Assembly: GCA_021808035.1 (NCBI GenBank)
Contig: JAKBCG010000067.1
Coordinates: forward strand, 1 to 10,049
DNA length: 10,049 bases
Direction of reading: 5' to 3'
Source: Pseudomonadota bacterium
GTDB lineage: Bacteria > Pseudomonadota > Gammaproteobacteria > Steroidobacterales > Steroidobacteraceae
Positions 1 to 6,179 of this stretch are shown in pieces (within the stretch, counting starts at the first letter, position 1; every line of letters starts with the position of its first letter). The notes below the pieces were generated by a model that saw only the letters and a program-made list of their open reading frames with translations, had not been told where the DNA came from and made no database searches. The position numbers and the translations under genes are program-made.

Positions 1-169
1 GCCCGCGAGCCGCGCACCGGCGGAACGACCCGCGACACTCGCGACTCCGCCGGGAGGACCGGCGCGGCGTCGGCGGCGGCGCGGCGGGCGCGGCCGGCGT
101 GGCCAGGGGGCGACGTCGCCCGAAGCGACGCCCGAGTCGGCCCCGGCGACGACCCCGCCGGACACCTGA
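1..169 (+). CDS. 3' end of an unidentified gene with an R/G-rich, then A/P/T-rich tail (partial)
   Basis: The frame starting at base 2 is open from the window edge to a TGA at 167-169 and encodes about 55 residues of a C-terminus. An Arg/Gly-rich basic stretch (RRRRRRGGRGRRG) is followed by an acidic, Ala/Pro/Thr-rich end (PEATPESAPATTPPDT). Such tails, basic RNA-binding residues followed by a disordered end, occur on DEAD-box RNA helicases of the RhlB/RhlE type and on other RNA-binding proteins, so an RNA helicase is one possibility, but no catalytic motif lies inside the window. The stop codon is only 7 bases from the stop of yrfG on the other strand, which fits the tight packing of convergent genes here. 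Low complexity means chance openness in a GC-rich sequence cannot be excluded. Confidence 0.42.
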   Translation, partial: PASRAPAERPATLATPPGGPARRRRRRGGRGRRGQGATSPEATPESAPATTPPDT

Positions 170-176
170 GCGCGAA

Positions 177-839
177 TCACAGCAGGTCGAGCACGCGATC
201 GACGCCGACGAAAACCCCGGTGTCCTTCGGCCCGCGGCGCGTGTCGGGTCGGCGCACCGCGCGCAAGCAGCCGATGCCGTGACGGCGCGCGCTCTCGAGC
301 ACCGGGAGACTGTCGTCCACGAACAGGCTGCGTGACGGATCGAACGGCTCCACGCGGGCGAGGTCCGGCCAGAATCGCGGGTGCTCCTTCGGCGCCCCGA
401 ACCGATGCGACGAATAGACCGCATCGAAGCGCCGGCTCAGTGAAACGCGCTCGTCCTTGATCGCGAGCGTCTCCGGGTGCGCATTGGTGAGCAGCACGAC
501 GCGCTTGCCGAGATCCCGCAGCCGCGACAGGAATTCCTCGGCGCCCGGCAGGTAGCGAACCTCGCCGGCGACCGCGCGCTTGAGCGCGCGCACGTCGAGA
601 TCGAGCGCCCGCGTCCAGTGATCGATGCAGTACCAATCCATCGTGCCGGCGACCGCGGTGAATCTCGGCTCGAGCAGCGCGCGCGACTCGGGCTCGGTGA
701 GGGCATGCCGGGCCGCGTAGTGCCGCGGGATCAACTCCCGCCAGAACCACTCGTCGAATGCGAGGTCGAGCAGGGTCCCGTCCATGTCGAGGAACACGGT
801 CTCGACCAAGGCCCAATCCACTGCGGCGGCGGCTGACAT
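177..839 (-). CDS. yrfG: GMP/IMP nucleotidase, HAD superfamily (YrfG)
   Basis: Predicted cytoplasmic 5'-nucleotidase that removes phosphate from purine mononucleotides such as GMP and IMP, by homology to E. coli YrfG. The 220-residue length is close to the 222 of E. coli. All four HAD motifs are visible: DMDGT at residues 18-22 (nucleophile Asp18, acid/base Asp20), LLTNAH at 116-121 (Thr118), Lys151 in FGAPKEH, and LFVDDS at 172-177. The segment DMDGTLLDLAFD and the central MDWYCIDHW are strongly YrfG-like, so the assignment goes beyond generic HAD. The ATG at 837-839 is preferred over an in-frame ATG at 849-851, because the upstream ATG would lie inside a good -10-like box (TATGAT, 847-852 on this strand). 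It is divergent from cysQ with 19 bp between start codons and has no Shine-Dalgarno, consistent with a leaderless mRNA. Confidence 0.93.
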   Translation of the reverse strand: MSAAAAVDWALVETVFLDMDGTLLDLAFDEWFWRELIPRHYAARHALTEPESRALLEPRFTAVAGTMDWYCIDHWTRALDLDVRALKRAVAGEVRYLPGAEEFLSRLRDLGKRVVLLTNAHPETLAIKDERVSLSRRFDAVYSSHRFGAPKEHPRFWPDLARVEPFDPSRSLFVDDSLPVLESARRHGIGCLRAVRRPDTRRGPKDTGVFVGVDRVLDLL

Positions 840-845
840 TGCGGT

Positions 846-852
846 TATCATA
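846..852. promoter_or_regulatory. Overlapping divergent -10-like boxes between yrfG and cysQ
   Basis: On the + strand TATCAT (846-851) is followed by exactly 7 bases and then the cysQ ATG at 859. On the - strand TATGAT (852-847) is followed by exactly 7 bases and then the yrfG ATG at 839. Both boxes match the sigma70 TATAAT consensus at 5 of 6 positions and share five bases, so one symmetric element could fire both ways. Transcription normally starts 6-8 bases after the -10 box, which would place both start sites at or next to the start codons. No good -35 hexamer is visible on either side. The assignment rests on sequence pattern only. Confidence 0.5.
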
Positions 853-858
853 GCGGCG

Positions 859-1644
859 ATGAACGACTTAGCCGCGCTCGCCGCCGACCTGCGACCGCTC
901 GTCGCCGAGGCCGGCGCGGCGATCATGCGGGTGTACGACGCCGACATCGCGGTGCAGCGCAAGGCCGACGACACACCGCTGACGCTCGCCGACCTGGAAT
1001 CGCAGCGGATCCTGCTCGACGGTCTGTCGCGACTGACGCCCGGCGTGCCGATCGTGTCGGAGGAAGCCTCGCAGGCGGACTGGTCCGAGCGCCGTCGCTG
1101 GCGCGAATCCTGGCTCGTCGACCCGCTCGACGGGACGCGCGAGTTCGTGAAGCGCAACGGCGAGTTCACGGTGAACGTCGCGCTGATCGTCGAGCACGAA
1201 CCGGTGCTCGGAATCGTCGCCGCGCCGGCGCTCGGCCTCACGTACTGGGGCGCGGCCGGGCTCGGCGCATTTCGCGCGCGCCACGGCGAGGGCGAATCGC
1301 GAATCCACGTTGCCGCGTGTCACGTGCCGATCCGGATCGTCGGCAGCCGCTCACACTCGACGCCCCAGACCGACGCCTATCTCAACCGGTTCGAGCACTA
1401 CGAACTGACCGCGATCGGCAGTTCGTTGAAGTTCTGCCTCGTCGCCGAGGGCTCGGCCGATCTGTACCCCCGATTCGGCCCGACGAGCGAATGGGATACC
1501 GCCGCCGGCCAAGCCGTGCTCGAGGCGGCCGGCGGCCGGGTGACCCGCCCGGACCGCCACCGTTTGCGCTACAACTGCCGCGAGACCTTGCTGAACGGGG
1601 ATTTCCTCGCGTTCAGCAGCGAGGTGGTGCTTCCGCCGGACTGA
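859..1644 (+). CDS. cysQ: 3'(2'),5'-bisphosphate nucleotidase CysQ
   Basis: Mg-dependent, lithium-sensitive inositol-monophosphatase-fold enzyme that removes the 3'-phosphate from pAp (adenosine 3',5'-bisphosphate) and PAPS. This clears a by-product of sulfate assimilation and of 4'-phosphopantetheine transfer. The 261 residues compare with 246 in E. coli. Signature metal-binding motifs are intact: the Glu pair in IVSEEA (Glu68, Glu69), WLVDPLDGTREF at 85-96, and EWDTAAGQAVLEAAGG at 211-226. The start at ATG 859 gives MNDLAALAADL, which aligns with the usual CysQ N-terminus; the frame stays open upstream inside the yrfG antisense region, but that extension is not needed. There is no Shine-Dalgarno before the ATG, and a -10-like box ends 7 bases upstream. 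Its stop is 10 bases from the stop of the convergent small gene. In Pseudomonas-type genomes cysQ commonly neighbours nudE and a yrfG-like gene; nudE is absent here. Confidence 0.95.
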   Translation: MNDLAALAADLRPLVAEAGAAIMRVYDADIAVQRKADDTPLTLADLESQRILLDGLSRLTPGVPIVSEEASQADWSERRRWRESWLVDPLDGTREFVKRNGEFTVNVALIVEHEPVLGIVAAPALGLTYWGAAGLGAFRARHGEGESRIHVAACHVPIRIVGSRSHSTPQTDAYLNRFEHYELTAIGSSLKFCLVAEGSADLYPRFGPTSEWDTAAGQAVLEAAGGRVTRPDRHRLRYNCRETLLNGDFLAFSSEVVLPPD

Positions 1645-1654
1645 CCCGCGAGCC

Positions 1655-2035
1655 TCAGGCGTTGCCCGCCGGCTCGGAGAACTGCAAGGTCGCGTCGAGC
1701 AACGCCTCGATGTCGAACACCACCTCGTCGTCGGTCATGGTCAGCCGCGCAACGCCGGCCGCGGCGATCAACGCGACCGGCAGATGGATCTGATCCTTGC
1801 GCCGGCTGGTCCAACGATCGACCCGTTCGTCGCCGAACGCCCGGTTGAGCGCCGTCCAGCGCAGCTGCGCGGCCCGGGCGATGGGCGATTCGCCCCCGGC
1901 GCGGCGCGCGAGCCCGTTCGCGGGGCCTTCCGCGGCCATCGCGGGCGCGACCATCAGCGCTTGAACGTATTGCAGCATCTCGATCGGATCGACCCGCACC
2001 GCGAGATCGGCTCGATTGTCGTTCGGCGTGCTCAA
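1655..2035 (-). CDS. Hypothetical protein of 126 residues, probable TTG start
   Basis: I do not recognise this family. The protein is soluble-looking, without signal peptide, membrane segment or cysteine pairs. It has an N-terminal acidic/polar stretch, a helical segment (EMLQYVQALMVAP), an Arg-rich middle (RWTSRRKDQIHLPVAL) and a short C-terminal part with an acidic patch (LTMTDDEVVFDIEALL). Two starts are possible. The ATG at 2054-2056 (133 residues) has no Shine-Dalgarno, and its extra seven codons (ATG ACA TCT GCG GAG GAA GTC) have much lower third-position GC than the rest. The TTG at 2033-2035 has GGAGG at 2041-2045 with 5 bases between, so I chose TTG. Codon use downstream is typical of the window, supporting a real gene. 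It converges on cysQ with a 10-base gap and is divergent from rnm. Confidence 0.62.
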   Translation of the reverse strand: MSTPNDNRADLAVRVDPIEMLQYVQALMVAPAMAAEGPANGLARRAGGESPIARAAQLRWTALNRAFGDERVDRWTSRRKDQIHLPVALIAAAGVARLTMTDDEVVFDIEALLDATLQFSEPAGNA

Positions 2036-2040
2036 GACTT

Positions 2041-2045
2041 CCTCC
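2041..2045 (-). promoter_or_regulatory. Strong Shine-Dalgarno (GGAGG) that favours a TTG start
   Basis: On the - strand GGAGGA ends just before the codons GTC TTG, leaving 5 bases between GGAGG and the TTG at 2035-2033. The upstream in-frame ATG (2056-2054) lies 8 bases before this motif and has no Shine-Dalgarno of its own. The motif could instead simply encode Ala-Glu-Glu if translation starts at the ATG. Confidence 0.5.
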
Positions 2046-2056
2046 GCAGATGTCAT

Positions 2057-2160
2057 GGATTGGCTTTGCAAGGGGATATGGGGACGTCCCGCGGAAAGTT
2101 CCAGCCCCCGGGCGCGCGGATCGAGCGGTGGCCGCGCCTGCCATGCCGTACAGTAGCCCC
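2057..2160. other. Divergent intergenic region with two short palindromes
   Basis: This 104-base spacer separates the small - strand gene from rnm and is less GC-rich than its surroundings. It carries a perfect 10-base palindrome (GGGACGTCCC, 2081-2090) and, three bases on, GGAA-AG-TTCC (2093-2102). Such dyads can be operators, but short palindromes are frequent in GC-rich DNA. A GGAACTT heptamer on the - strand (2102-2096) resembles an ECF sigma -35 element, but no matching -10 follows at the right distance. Confidence 0.3.
2149..2154 (+). promoter_or_regulatory. -10-like box just upstream of rnm
   Basis: TACAGT matches TATAAT at the key T1, A2 and T6 positions and lies 6 bases before the rnm ATG at 2161. 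The spacing resembles that at cysQ and yrfG and would give a leaderless or nearly leaderless mRNA. There is no Shine-Dalgarno in the 15 bases before the ATG, and no clear -35. Confidence 0.38.
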
Positions 2161-3024
2161 ATGATCGATCTGCACAGCCATTCGAACCGCTCCGATGGCG
2201 CGTTGCCGCCGGCCGAGCTCCTGGCGCACGCCGCCACGGTCGGACTGCGCGGGCTCGCGTTGACCGATCACGACACCACGGCGGGCCTCGCGGAGGCGGC
2301 CGATGCGGCCCGCATCCATCGGCTGCGGTTCGTCCCCGGGATCGAGCTCTCGGCGGCATGGCGATCCCAGTCGATCCACGTTCTGGGGCTGTGGATCGAC
2401 CCCGACGCCCCGGTGCTGCGCGCGGGGGTCGCGACGCAGCTCGACCGCCGGCACCGCCGGATCCGCGCGATCTGTGCGCATCTCACGCACCAGGGCCTGC
2501 CCGGGGAGCGGCTGCTCGCGATGGTCGAGGCGCGCACACCGCTGCCGACCCGGGCCCATCTCGCCGACGCGCTGGTCGAGGCCGGCTGCGCGCGCGACCC
2601 GCGCGACGCGTTTCGGAGCCATCTCGGGCGCGGACGCGCCGCCGCCGTGGCCGCCGACTGGCCGGCGCTTGCCGAGATCGTCGGCTGGATCGTCGCGGCC
2701 GGGGGCGTCGCGTCGCTCGCGCACCCGACCCGGTACTCGCTGTCCGCGACCGCGCGCAATCGGCTGCTCACGGATTTCGTTGCGGCCGGCGGGCGCGCAC
2801 TCGAGATCGGTTGCGGCGGTAATGCGGCGCATCATATCGACGCCTGCGCCGCGCTCGCGGTCCGCCATGGCCTCGAAGCCACCGTCGGCTCGGATTTCCA
2901 TGGACCGCGCATGCCGTGGAATCCGCTCGGCCGCTTGGCTAAGCTACCCGACGGACTGGTCCCGGCGTGGCGAAGCCGCGGGATCGGCGTCGACGGGGAG
3001 ACGAGGACGGATGCGCGCCCGTGA
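2161..3024 (+). CDS. rnm: PHP-domain 5'-3' exoribonuclease / 3',5'-nucleotide bisphosphatase (RNase AM, TrpH/YciV family)
   Basis: Metal-dependent phosphoesterase of the PHP fold. The E. coli homologue (RNase AM, formerly TrpH/YciV) matures the 5' ends of rRNAs and degrades short RNAs 5' to 3'; a Chromobacterium homologue hydrolyses nucleoside 3',5'-bisphosphates. At 287 residues it matches the family (E. coli 293). The PHP metal ligands are all present: DLHSHSNRSDG at 3-13 (His5, His7, Asp12), TDHDT at 35-39, Glu62 in PGIELS, His73 in IHVLG, His188 in LAHPTRYSLS and SDFH at 244-247. PWNPLGRLAKLP near the end is typical of the family. The ATG at 2161 gives MIDLHSH, the usual start; longer in-frame starts would run through the intergenic spacer. 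Its TGA overlaps the GTG of the next gene (GTGA, 3021-3024), so this is the first gene of a coupled trio. Confidence 0.92.
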   Translation: MIDLHSHSNRSDGALPPAELLAHAATVGLRGLALTDHDTTAGLAEAADAARIHRLRFVPGIELSAAWRSQSIHVLGLWIDPDAPVLRAGVATQLDRRHRRIRAICAHLTHQGLPGERLLAMVEARTPLPTRAHLADALVEAGCARDPRDAFRSHLGRGRAAAVAADWPALAEIVGWIVAAGGVASLAHPTRYSLSATARNRLLTDFVAAGGRALEIGCGGNAAHHIDACAALAVRHGLEATVGSDFHGPRMPWNPLGRLAKLPDGLVPAWRSRGIGVDGETRTDARP

Positions 3025-3245
3025 GCGAAGACGACGACAACGTCAACACCGACCTGTTCAAGAACATCGAGCGCCTGCGCCAGCTGCGCATCGAGCACCG
3101 CGACCTCGATGACGTGATCTCGCGCCTGACGCTCGACTTCCGGGTCGACGAACTGCGGATGAAGCGCCTGAAGAAGCGCAAGCTGATGTTGAAGGATCAG
3201 ATCGCGCGGCTCGAGAGCCAGCTGATCCCCGACCTGAACGCATGA
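3021..3245 (+). CDS. DUF465 / YdcH-family small coiled-coil protein
   Basis: A 74-residue, highly charged, almost entirely helical protein. The segments EHRDLDDVISRL (residues 25-36) and RMKRLKKRKLMLKDQIARLE (46-65) match the YdcH/DUF465 pattern, in which two helices form a hairpin and the second carries a K-K-x-K-L-x-L-K-D signature. The cellular role of the family is not established. The GTG start at 3021 overlaps the rnm stop, and its own TGA (3243-3245) overlaps the ATG of arfB, so translation is likely coupled through all three genes. A longer in-frame start at 2967 would give an Arg-rich extension unlike the family and overlap rnm by 58 bases, so it is rejected. Position between an RNA exonuclease and a ribosome rescue factor hints at an RNA or ribosome link, by inference only. 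Confidence 0.85.
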   Translation: MSEDDDNVNTDLFKNIERLRQLRIEHRDLDDVISRLTLDFRVDELRMKRLKKRKLMLKDQIARLESQLIPDLNA

Positions 3246-3649
3246 GCCCCGCGACGATCCCGGATCGCGACCTCGAGTGGACCTTCGTCCGCTCGTCCGG
3301 GCCTGGCGGACAGAACGTGAACAAGGTCGCGAGCGCCGCGCAGCTGCGGTTCCTGCTGGCCGCGAACTCGACGCTACCGCCCGAGGTGAAGCGGCGGCTG
3401 CGGCGTCTCGCCGGCCGGCGCCTCACCGACGACGGCGACATCGTGATCATCGCGCGCGGCGAGCGCAGCCAGGAACGCAATCGTCGCGATGCGCTCGAGC
3501 GGCTCGAGGCCCTCGTCGAGCGCGCGCGGATCGAGCCGAAGCCGCGCAAGCGCACCAAGCCGACCCGTGCATCGAAGGAACGGCGGCTCGAGGCGAAGCA
3601 CCGCCGGGGCGAAGCGAAACGCGGCCGCACCGGCGGCGCCTGGGACTGA
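3242..3649 (+). CDS. arfB: Ribosome rescue peptidyl-tRNA hydrolase ArfB (YaeJ)
   Basis: Class I release-factor-like protein that enters stalled ribosomes lacking a stop codon in the A site and hydrolyses peptidyl-tRNA. At 135 residues it is close to E. coli ArfB (140) and far shorter than RF1/RF2, with no stop-codon recognition domain. The catalytic loop SSGPGGQNVNKV spans residues 18-29, with the GGQ at 22-24. The C-terminal tail from about residue 99 is rich in Lys/Arg (KPRKRTKPTRASKERR and onward to residue 128); in the family it folds into the empty mRNA channel. The ATG at 3242 overlaps the DUF465 stop by four bases (ATGA), giving coupled translation. The stop lies 23 bases from the convergent plsB stop, with no obvious terminator between. 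Confidence 0.94.
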   Translation: MSPATIPDRDLEWTFVRSSGPGGQNVNKVASAAQLRFLLAANSTLPPEVKRRLRRLAGRRLTDDGDIVIIARGERSQERNRRDALERLEALVERARIEPKPRKRTKPTRASKERRLEAKHRRGEAKRGRTGGAWD

Positions 3650-3672
3650 GGCGCGCGCGGCCGCCCGCCGCG

Positions 3673-6138
3673 TCAGCCCAAGGTGACCTGCAGGATGCTG
3701 TGCCGGATCTGCTCGGACAAGACGATCTGCGCATCGGCCGCGACCGCGTCCAAGGCCGCATCGAAGCCGAGCGTGCCGTCCGTGTTCGTCCGGACGACGC
3801 CACGCCGGCGCAGCAGCTCGAGGAAATGGCGGAACATCGCCTGGTCGAAGAACTCCGGCGACTCGAGCCCGTAGAGCAGGCTCATGCGCTGCGCGGTCAA
3901 GCGGCAGCGTTCCTCGAGCGCCTGCTGACCGATGCGGCCGCTCCCGGCGCGCAGCAGCAGCGCGATCGCCAGATAGTATCGTTCGACCGTCTGGATCGTC
4001 GCGGCCGCGAGACCCGAGAGCCGCACCGCCTCGGCGGTCGCCGGCGGCGGGCGATGCCATTCGTCGCGGCCGGGCGCCGCGATCAGCAGCCCGATCCCGG
4101 CGAGCACGTCGAGCACGCGCAGCGCATGGTCGCCGACTTCGTCCTCGCTCCATCGCAGGAACAACTCCGCGGCGATGTACGGATAGATCCGCGACAGCAG
4201 CCGCAGGATGTCCGAGGTCCGCATGCTCGCGTTGCCGAGGAAGCAGCAGGCGAGCAGGGAGGGCACCGCGAACAGGTGCAGGGTGTTGTTGCGGTAATAG
4301 GTCGCGAGCAGCGCCCGGTCCCGCGTCATCGACAAGATGTCGCCGAGCGGGTGGCGCCGCCGCTGCAGCAGACCGAACCCTTCGGCGTAGGCGATCATCT
4401 GCGCGCCGGTCGCCGGGGTCGCGGTGACCAGCGGTCCGTACGGCGCGTCGCGCAGCAGCTGCCGATAGAGCTCGAGCTGCGCGACGAGTTCGCTCTCCGC
4501 CGCCGCCTGGCGCGGCGTCGCGAGCAGCGCGGTCGCGACCAGGTTGATCGGCGTCACGGCCGCGGCGGCGTTGATCCCGGTCACGATGCGCCGCGCGAGA
4601 TCGCCGACCGCGGCGCCGAGCCCGTCGAGCCGCGGCTCGTCCTCGGCGGCCGTCCGTTCCCGCCAGCGCGGGTCATGGGCGTCCAGCACCGCGTCGAGCG
4701 CGATCGGATCGCCGAGGTTCACGTGGACCTCGCCGAAGCGCTGTCGCAGCGCCGGCACCGCCTTCAGCAATCCGCCGACGCTCTCCTTGCGCTTCGGCCG
4801 CCCCTCGAGCTCGCCGAGGTAGGTCTCCCCCTCGACGATGCGCTCGTACCCGAAGTAGACCGGCACGAAATGGACCGGGCGCCGCGGGTCGCGCAGATAC
4901 CCTTGCACGGTCATCGACAGCATGCCGGTGCGCGGCTGCAGGAGCCGGCCGGTGCGGCTGCGGCCTCCCTCGACGAAGTACTCGAGCGGATGACCGCGCG
5001 ACATCATCAGGGTGAGGTATTGCTTGAACACCGACGCGTACAGCGCGTCGCCCTTGAACGAACGGCGCAGGAAGAACGCCCCGCCCTTGCGCAGGAATCG
5101 GCCGACGACCGGCATGTTCAGGTTCACGCCGGCCGCGATGTGGGGAACCGCGAACCCCTTGTGATAGATCACGTAGGAGAGCAACAGGTAGTCCATGTGA
5201 CTGCGGTGGCAGGGCACGTAGACGATCTCGGCGCCGTCACCGATCTCCTGCAGCCGCTCGACGTGCCGGAACGTGACGCCGTCGTACAGGCGGTTCCACA
5301 GCCAGCCGAGCAGCACCGACATGAAGCCGACGAACGCCTGCGAGTAGTTCGCGGCGATCTCGTCGGCGCAGCGCTTCGCGGCGAGAATCGCCGCCCGCCG
5401 CGGAATGCCGCGAGCCCGCGCCTCGGCACGGATCGCGGCGCGCACCGCGCGCGCCGCGAGCACCCGCACGACGATCGTGCGCCGGTGCGACAAGTCCGGA
5501 CCGATCGTCGAGGTCCGTTGCGCGCGCAAGGTCGCGCGCAACGACCGCTGGATGCGCCGCGCCGCCGCGGCGCTCGCCGCCTCGCCCTGCATCGCCGCGC
5601 GCAGCGAGATCGGTTCGCCGAAGTGCAGCAGCGTGTTGCGTCCGTTGAAGAGGATCGTCAGGATCCGTCGAACCCGGCCGACCAGGCCCCAGGTCTCGGT
5701 GAACGGGAACCGCCACCAGCTGGACTCCTTCGGCGCCGCGCGTCCCCAGAACACCGCGACGGGCACGAGATCGACGTCGAACTCGGGATCCATCGCGACC
5801 GCGCTCATCAGGTGCACGAGGGTGCGGGACGGACGCTGGTCGACGCGGCCGCGCAGCAGACCGACGCGCCGTTCCAGCTCGAAATGCGCGCGGTCGGTCC
5901 GGGTCCCGCCGATCAGGAGCCGGCGGCTCGGTCTCGGCAGGTTCAATCGGCCGCACACCAGGCCGAGCACCGCCAGGTCGCTCTGACCGTCGCGCTCGAG
6001 CACATAGCACACCGGACGCGCGGCCGCCGCGAGCGCGGCGGCCGCGGTATCCGGCTTCACCGCGACCTTGACCCATGCGACCAGGATCTTGCGCACGAGC
6101 CATTGCCATGCCCGACCGAGGCCCCACGGAGAACGCAC
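3673..6138 (-). CDS. plsB: Glycerol-3-phosphate 1-O-acyltransferase PlsB
   Basis: Inner-membrane enzyme that transfers an acyl chain from acyl-ACP or acyl-CoA to position 1 of glycerol-3-phosphate, the first step of phospholipid synthesis. At 821 residues it matches the long PlsB type (E. coli 807). The acyltransferase blocks occur in order: VPCHRSHMDYLL with the HxxxxD motif (His311, Asp316), GGAFFLRRSF at 352-361, YFVEGGRSRTGR at 387-398, and VPVYFGYERIVE at 425-436. A ~300-residue N-terminal region and ~350-residue C-terminal region complete the family architecture. The start is GTG at 6138-6136, with GAGGAG at 6148-6153 and 9 bases between. It diverges from the DUF2059 gene across 83 bases and converges on arfB. 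A perfect hairpin-forming repeat lies in the coding sequence at 5516-5543. In E. coli plsB is divergent from dgkA, which is not seen here. Confidence 0.96.
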   Translation of the reverse strand: MRSPWGLGRAWQWLVRKILVAWVKVAVKPDTAAAALAAAARPVCYVLERDGQSDLAVLGLVCGRLNLPRPSRRLLIGGTRTDRAHFELERRVGLLRGRVDQRPSRTLVHLMSAVAMDPEFDVDLVPVAVFWGRAAPKESSWWRFPFTETWGLVGRVRRILTILFNGRNTLLHFGEPISLRAAMQGEAASAAAARRIQRSLRATLRAQRTSTIGPDLSHRRTIVVRVLAARAVRAAIRAEARARGIPRRAAILAAKRCADEIAANYSQAFVGFMSVLLGWLWNRLYDGVTFRHVERLQEIGDGAEIVYVPCHRSHMDYLLLSYVIYHKGFAVPHIAAGVNLNMPVVGRFLRKGGAFFLRRSFKGDALYASVFKQYLTLMMSRGHPLEYFVEGGRSRTGRLLQPRTGMLSMTVQGYLRDPRRPVHFVPVYFGYERIVEGETYLGELEGRPKRKESVGGLLKAVPALRQRFGEVHVNLGDPIALDAVLDAHDPRWRERTAAEDEPRLDGLGAAVGDLARRIVTGINAAAAVTPINLVATALLATPRQAAAESELVAQLELYRQLLRDAPYGPLVTATPATGAQMIAYAEGFGLLQRRRHPLGDILSMTRDRALLATYYRNNTLHLFAVPSLLACCFLGNASMRTSDILRLLSRIYPYIAAELFLRWSEDEVGDHALRVLDVLAGIGLLIAAPGRDEWHRPPPATAEAVRLSGLAAATIQTVERYYLAIALLLRAGSGRIGQQALEERCRLTAQRMSLLYGLESPEFFDQAMFRHFLELLRRRGVVRTNTDGTLGFDAALDAVAADAQIVLSEQIRHSILQVTLG
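5516..5543. repeat. Perfect 11-bp inverted repeat inside plsB
   Basis: CGTTGCGCGCG (5516-5526) and CGCGCGCAACG (5533-5543) are exact reverse complements separated by a six-base loop (CAAGGT). With base 5515 bulged out, three more pairs form (5512-5514 with 5544-5546). Because the arm core GCGCGC is itself palindromic, the same bases also read as a direct repeat and encode Leu-Arg-Ala-Thr-Leu-Arg-Ala-Gln around residues 200-207 of PlsB. It could form a strong hairpin in plsB mRNA about 600 bases after the start codon. Confidence 0.6.
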
Positions 6139-6147
6139 TCTCGTCCA

Positions 6148-6153
6148 CTCCTC
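6148..6153 (-). promoter_or_regulatory. Shine-Dalgarno (GAGGAG) supporting the GTG start of plsB
   Basis: GAGGAG on the - strand precedes the GTG at 6138 by 9 bases. It supports the GTG as start, since no in-frame ATG follows near the conserved N-terminus. Confidence 0.5.
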
Positions 6154-6179
6154 GGATCGGCCTGCCCGCCGAGCGCTAA

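Noticed and set aside
840..1241. N-terminal extension of yrfG up to 1241
   Set aside because: The extension is antisense to cysQ, Ser/Arg-rich, and not part of the HAD family; the 220-residue form already matches YrfG length.
2075..2102. ECF sigma promoter (GGAACTT -35) on the - strand
   Set aside because: The heptamer matches, but no TCNNA-type -10 lies at the usual distance; CATATC is a poor fit.
2050..2160. Upstream in-frame extension of rnm
   Set aside because: It would encode a Pro/Arg-rich stretch across the spacer and displace the MIDLHSH start typical of PHP proteins.
2967..3020. Longer start for the DUF465 gene
   Set aside because: It adds an Arg-rich N-terminus unlike the family and overlaps rnm by 58 bases; the GTG with a four-base overlap fits better.
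3650..3672. Terminator between arfB and plsB
   Set aside because: The spacer is an almost pure G/C run with a NotI-like GCGGCCGC palindrome but no stable stem with a T-run on either strand.
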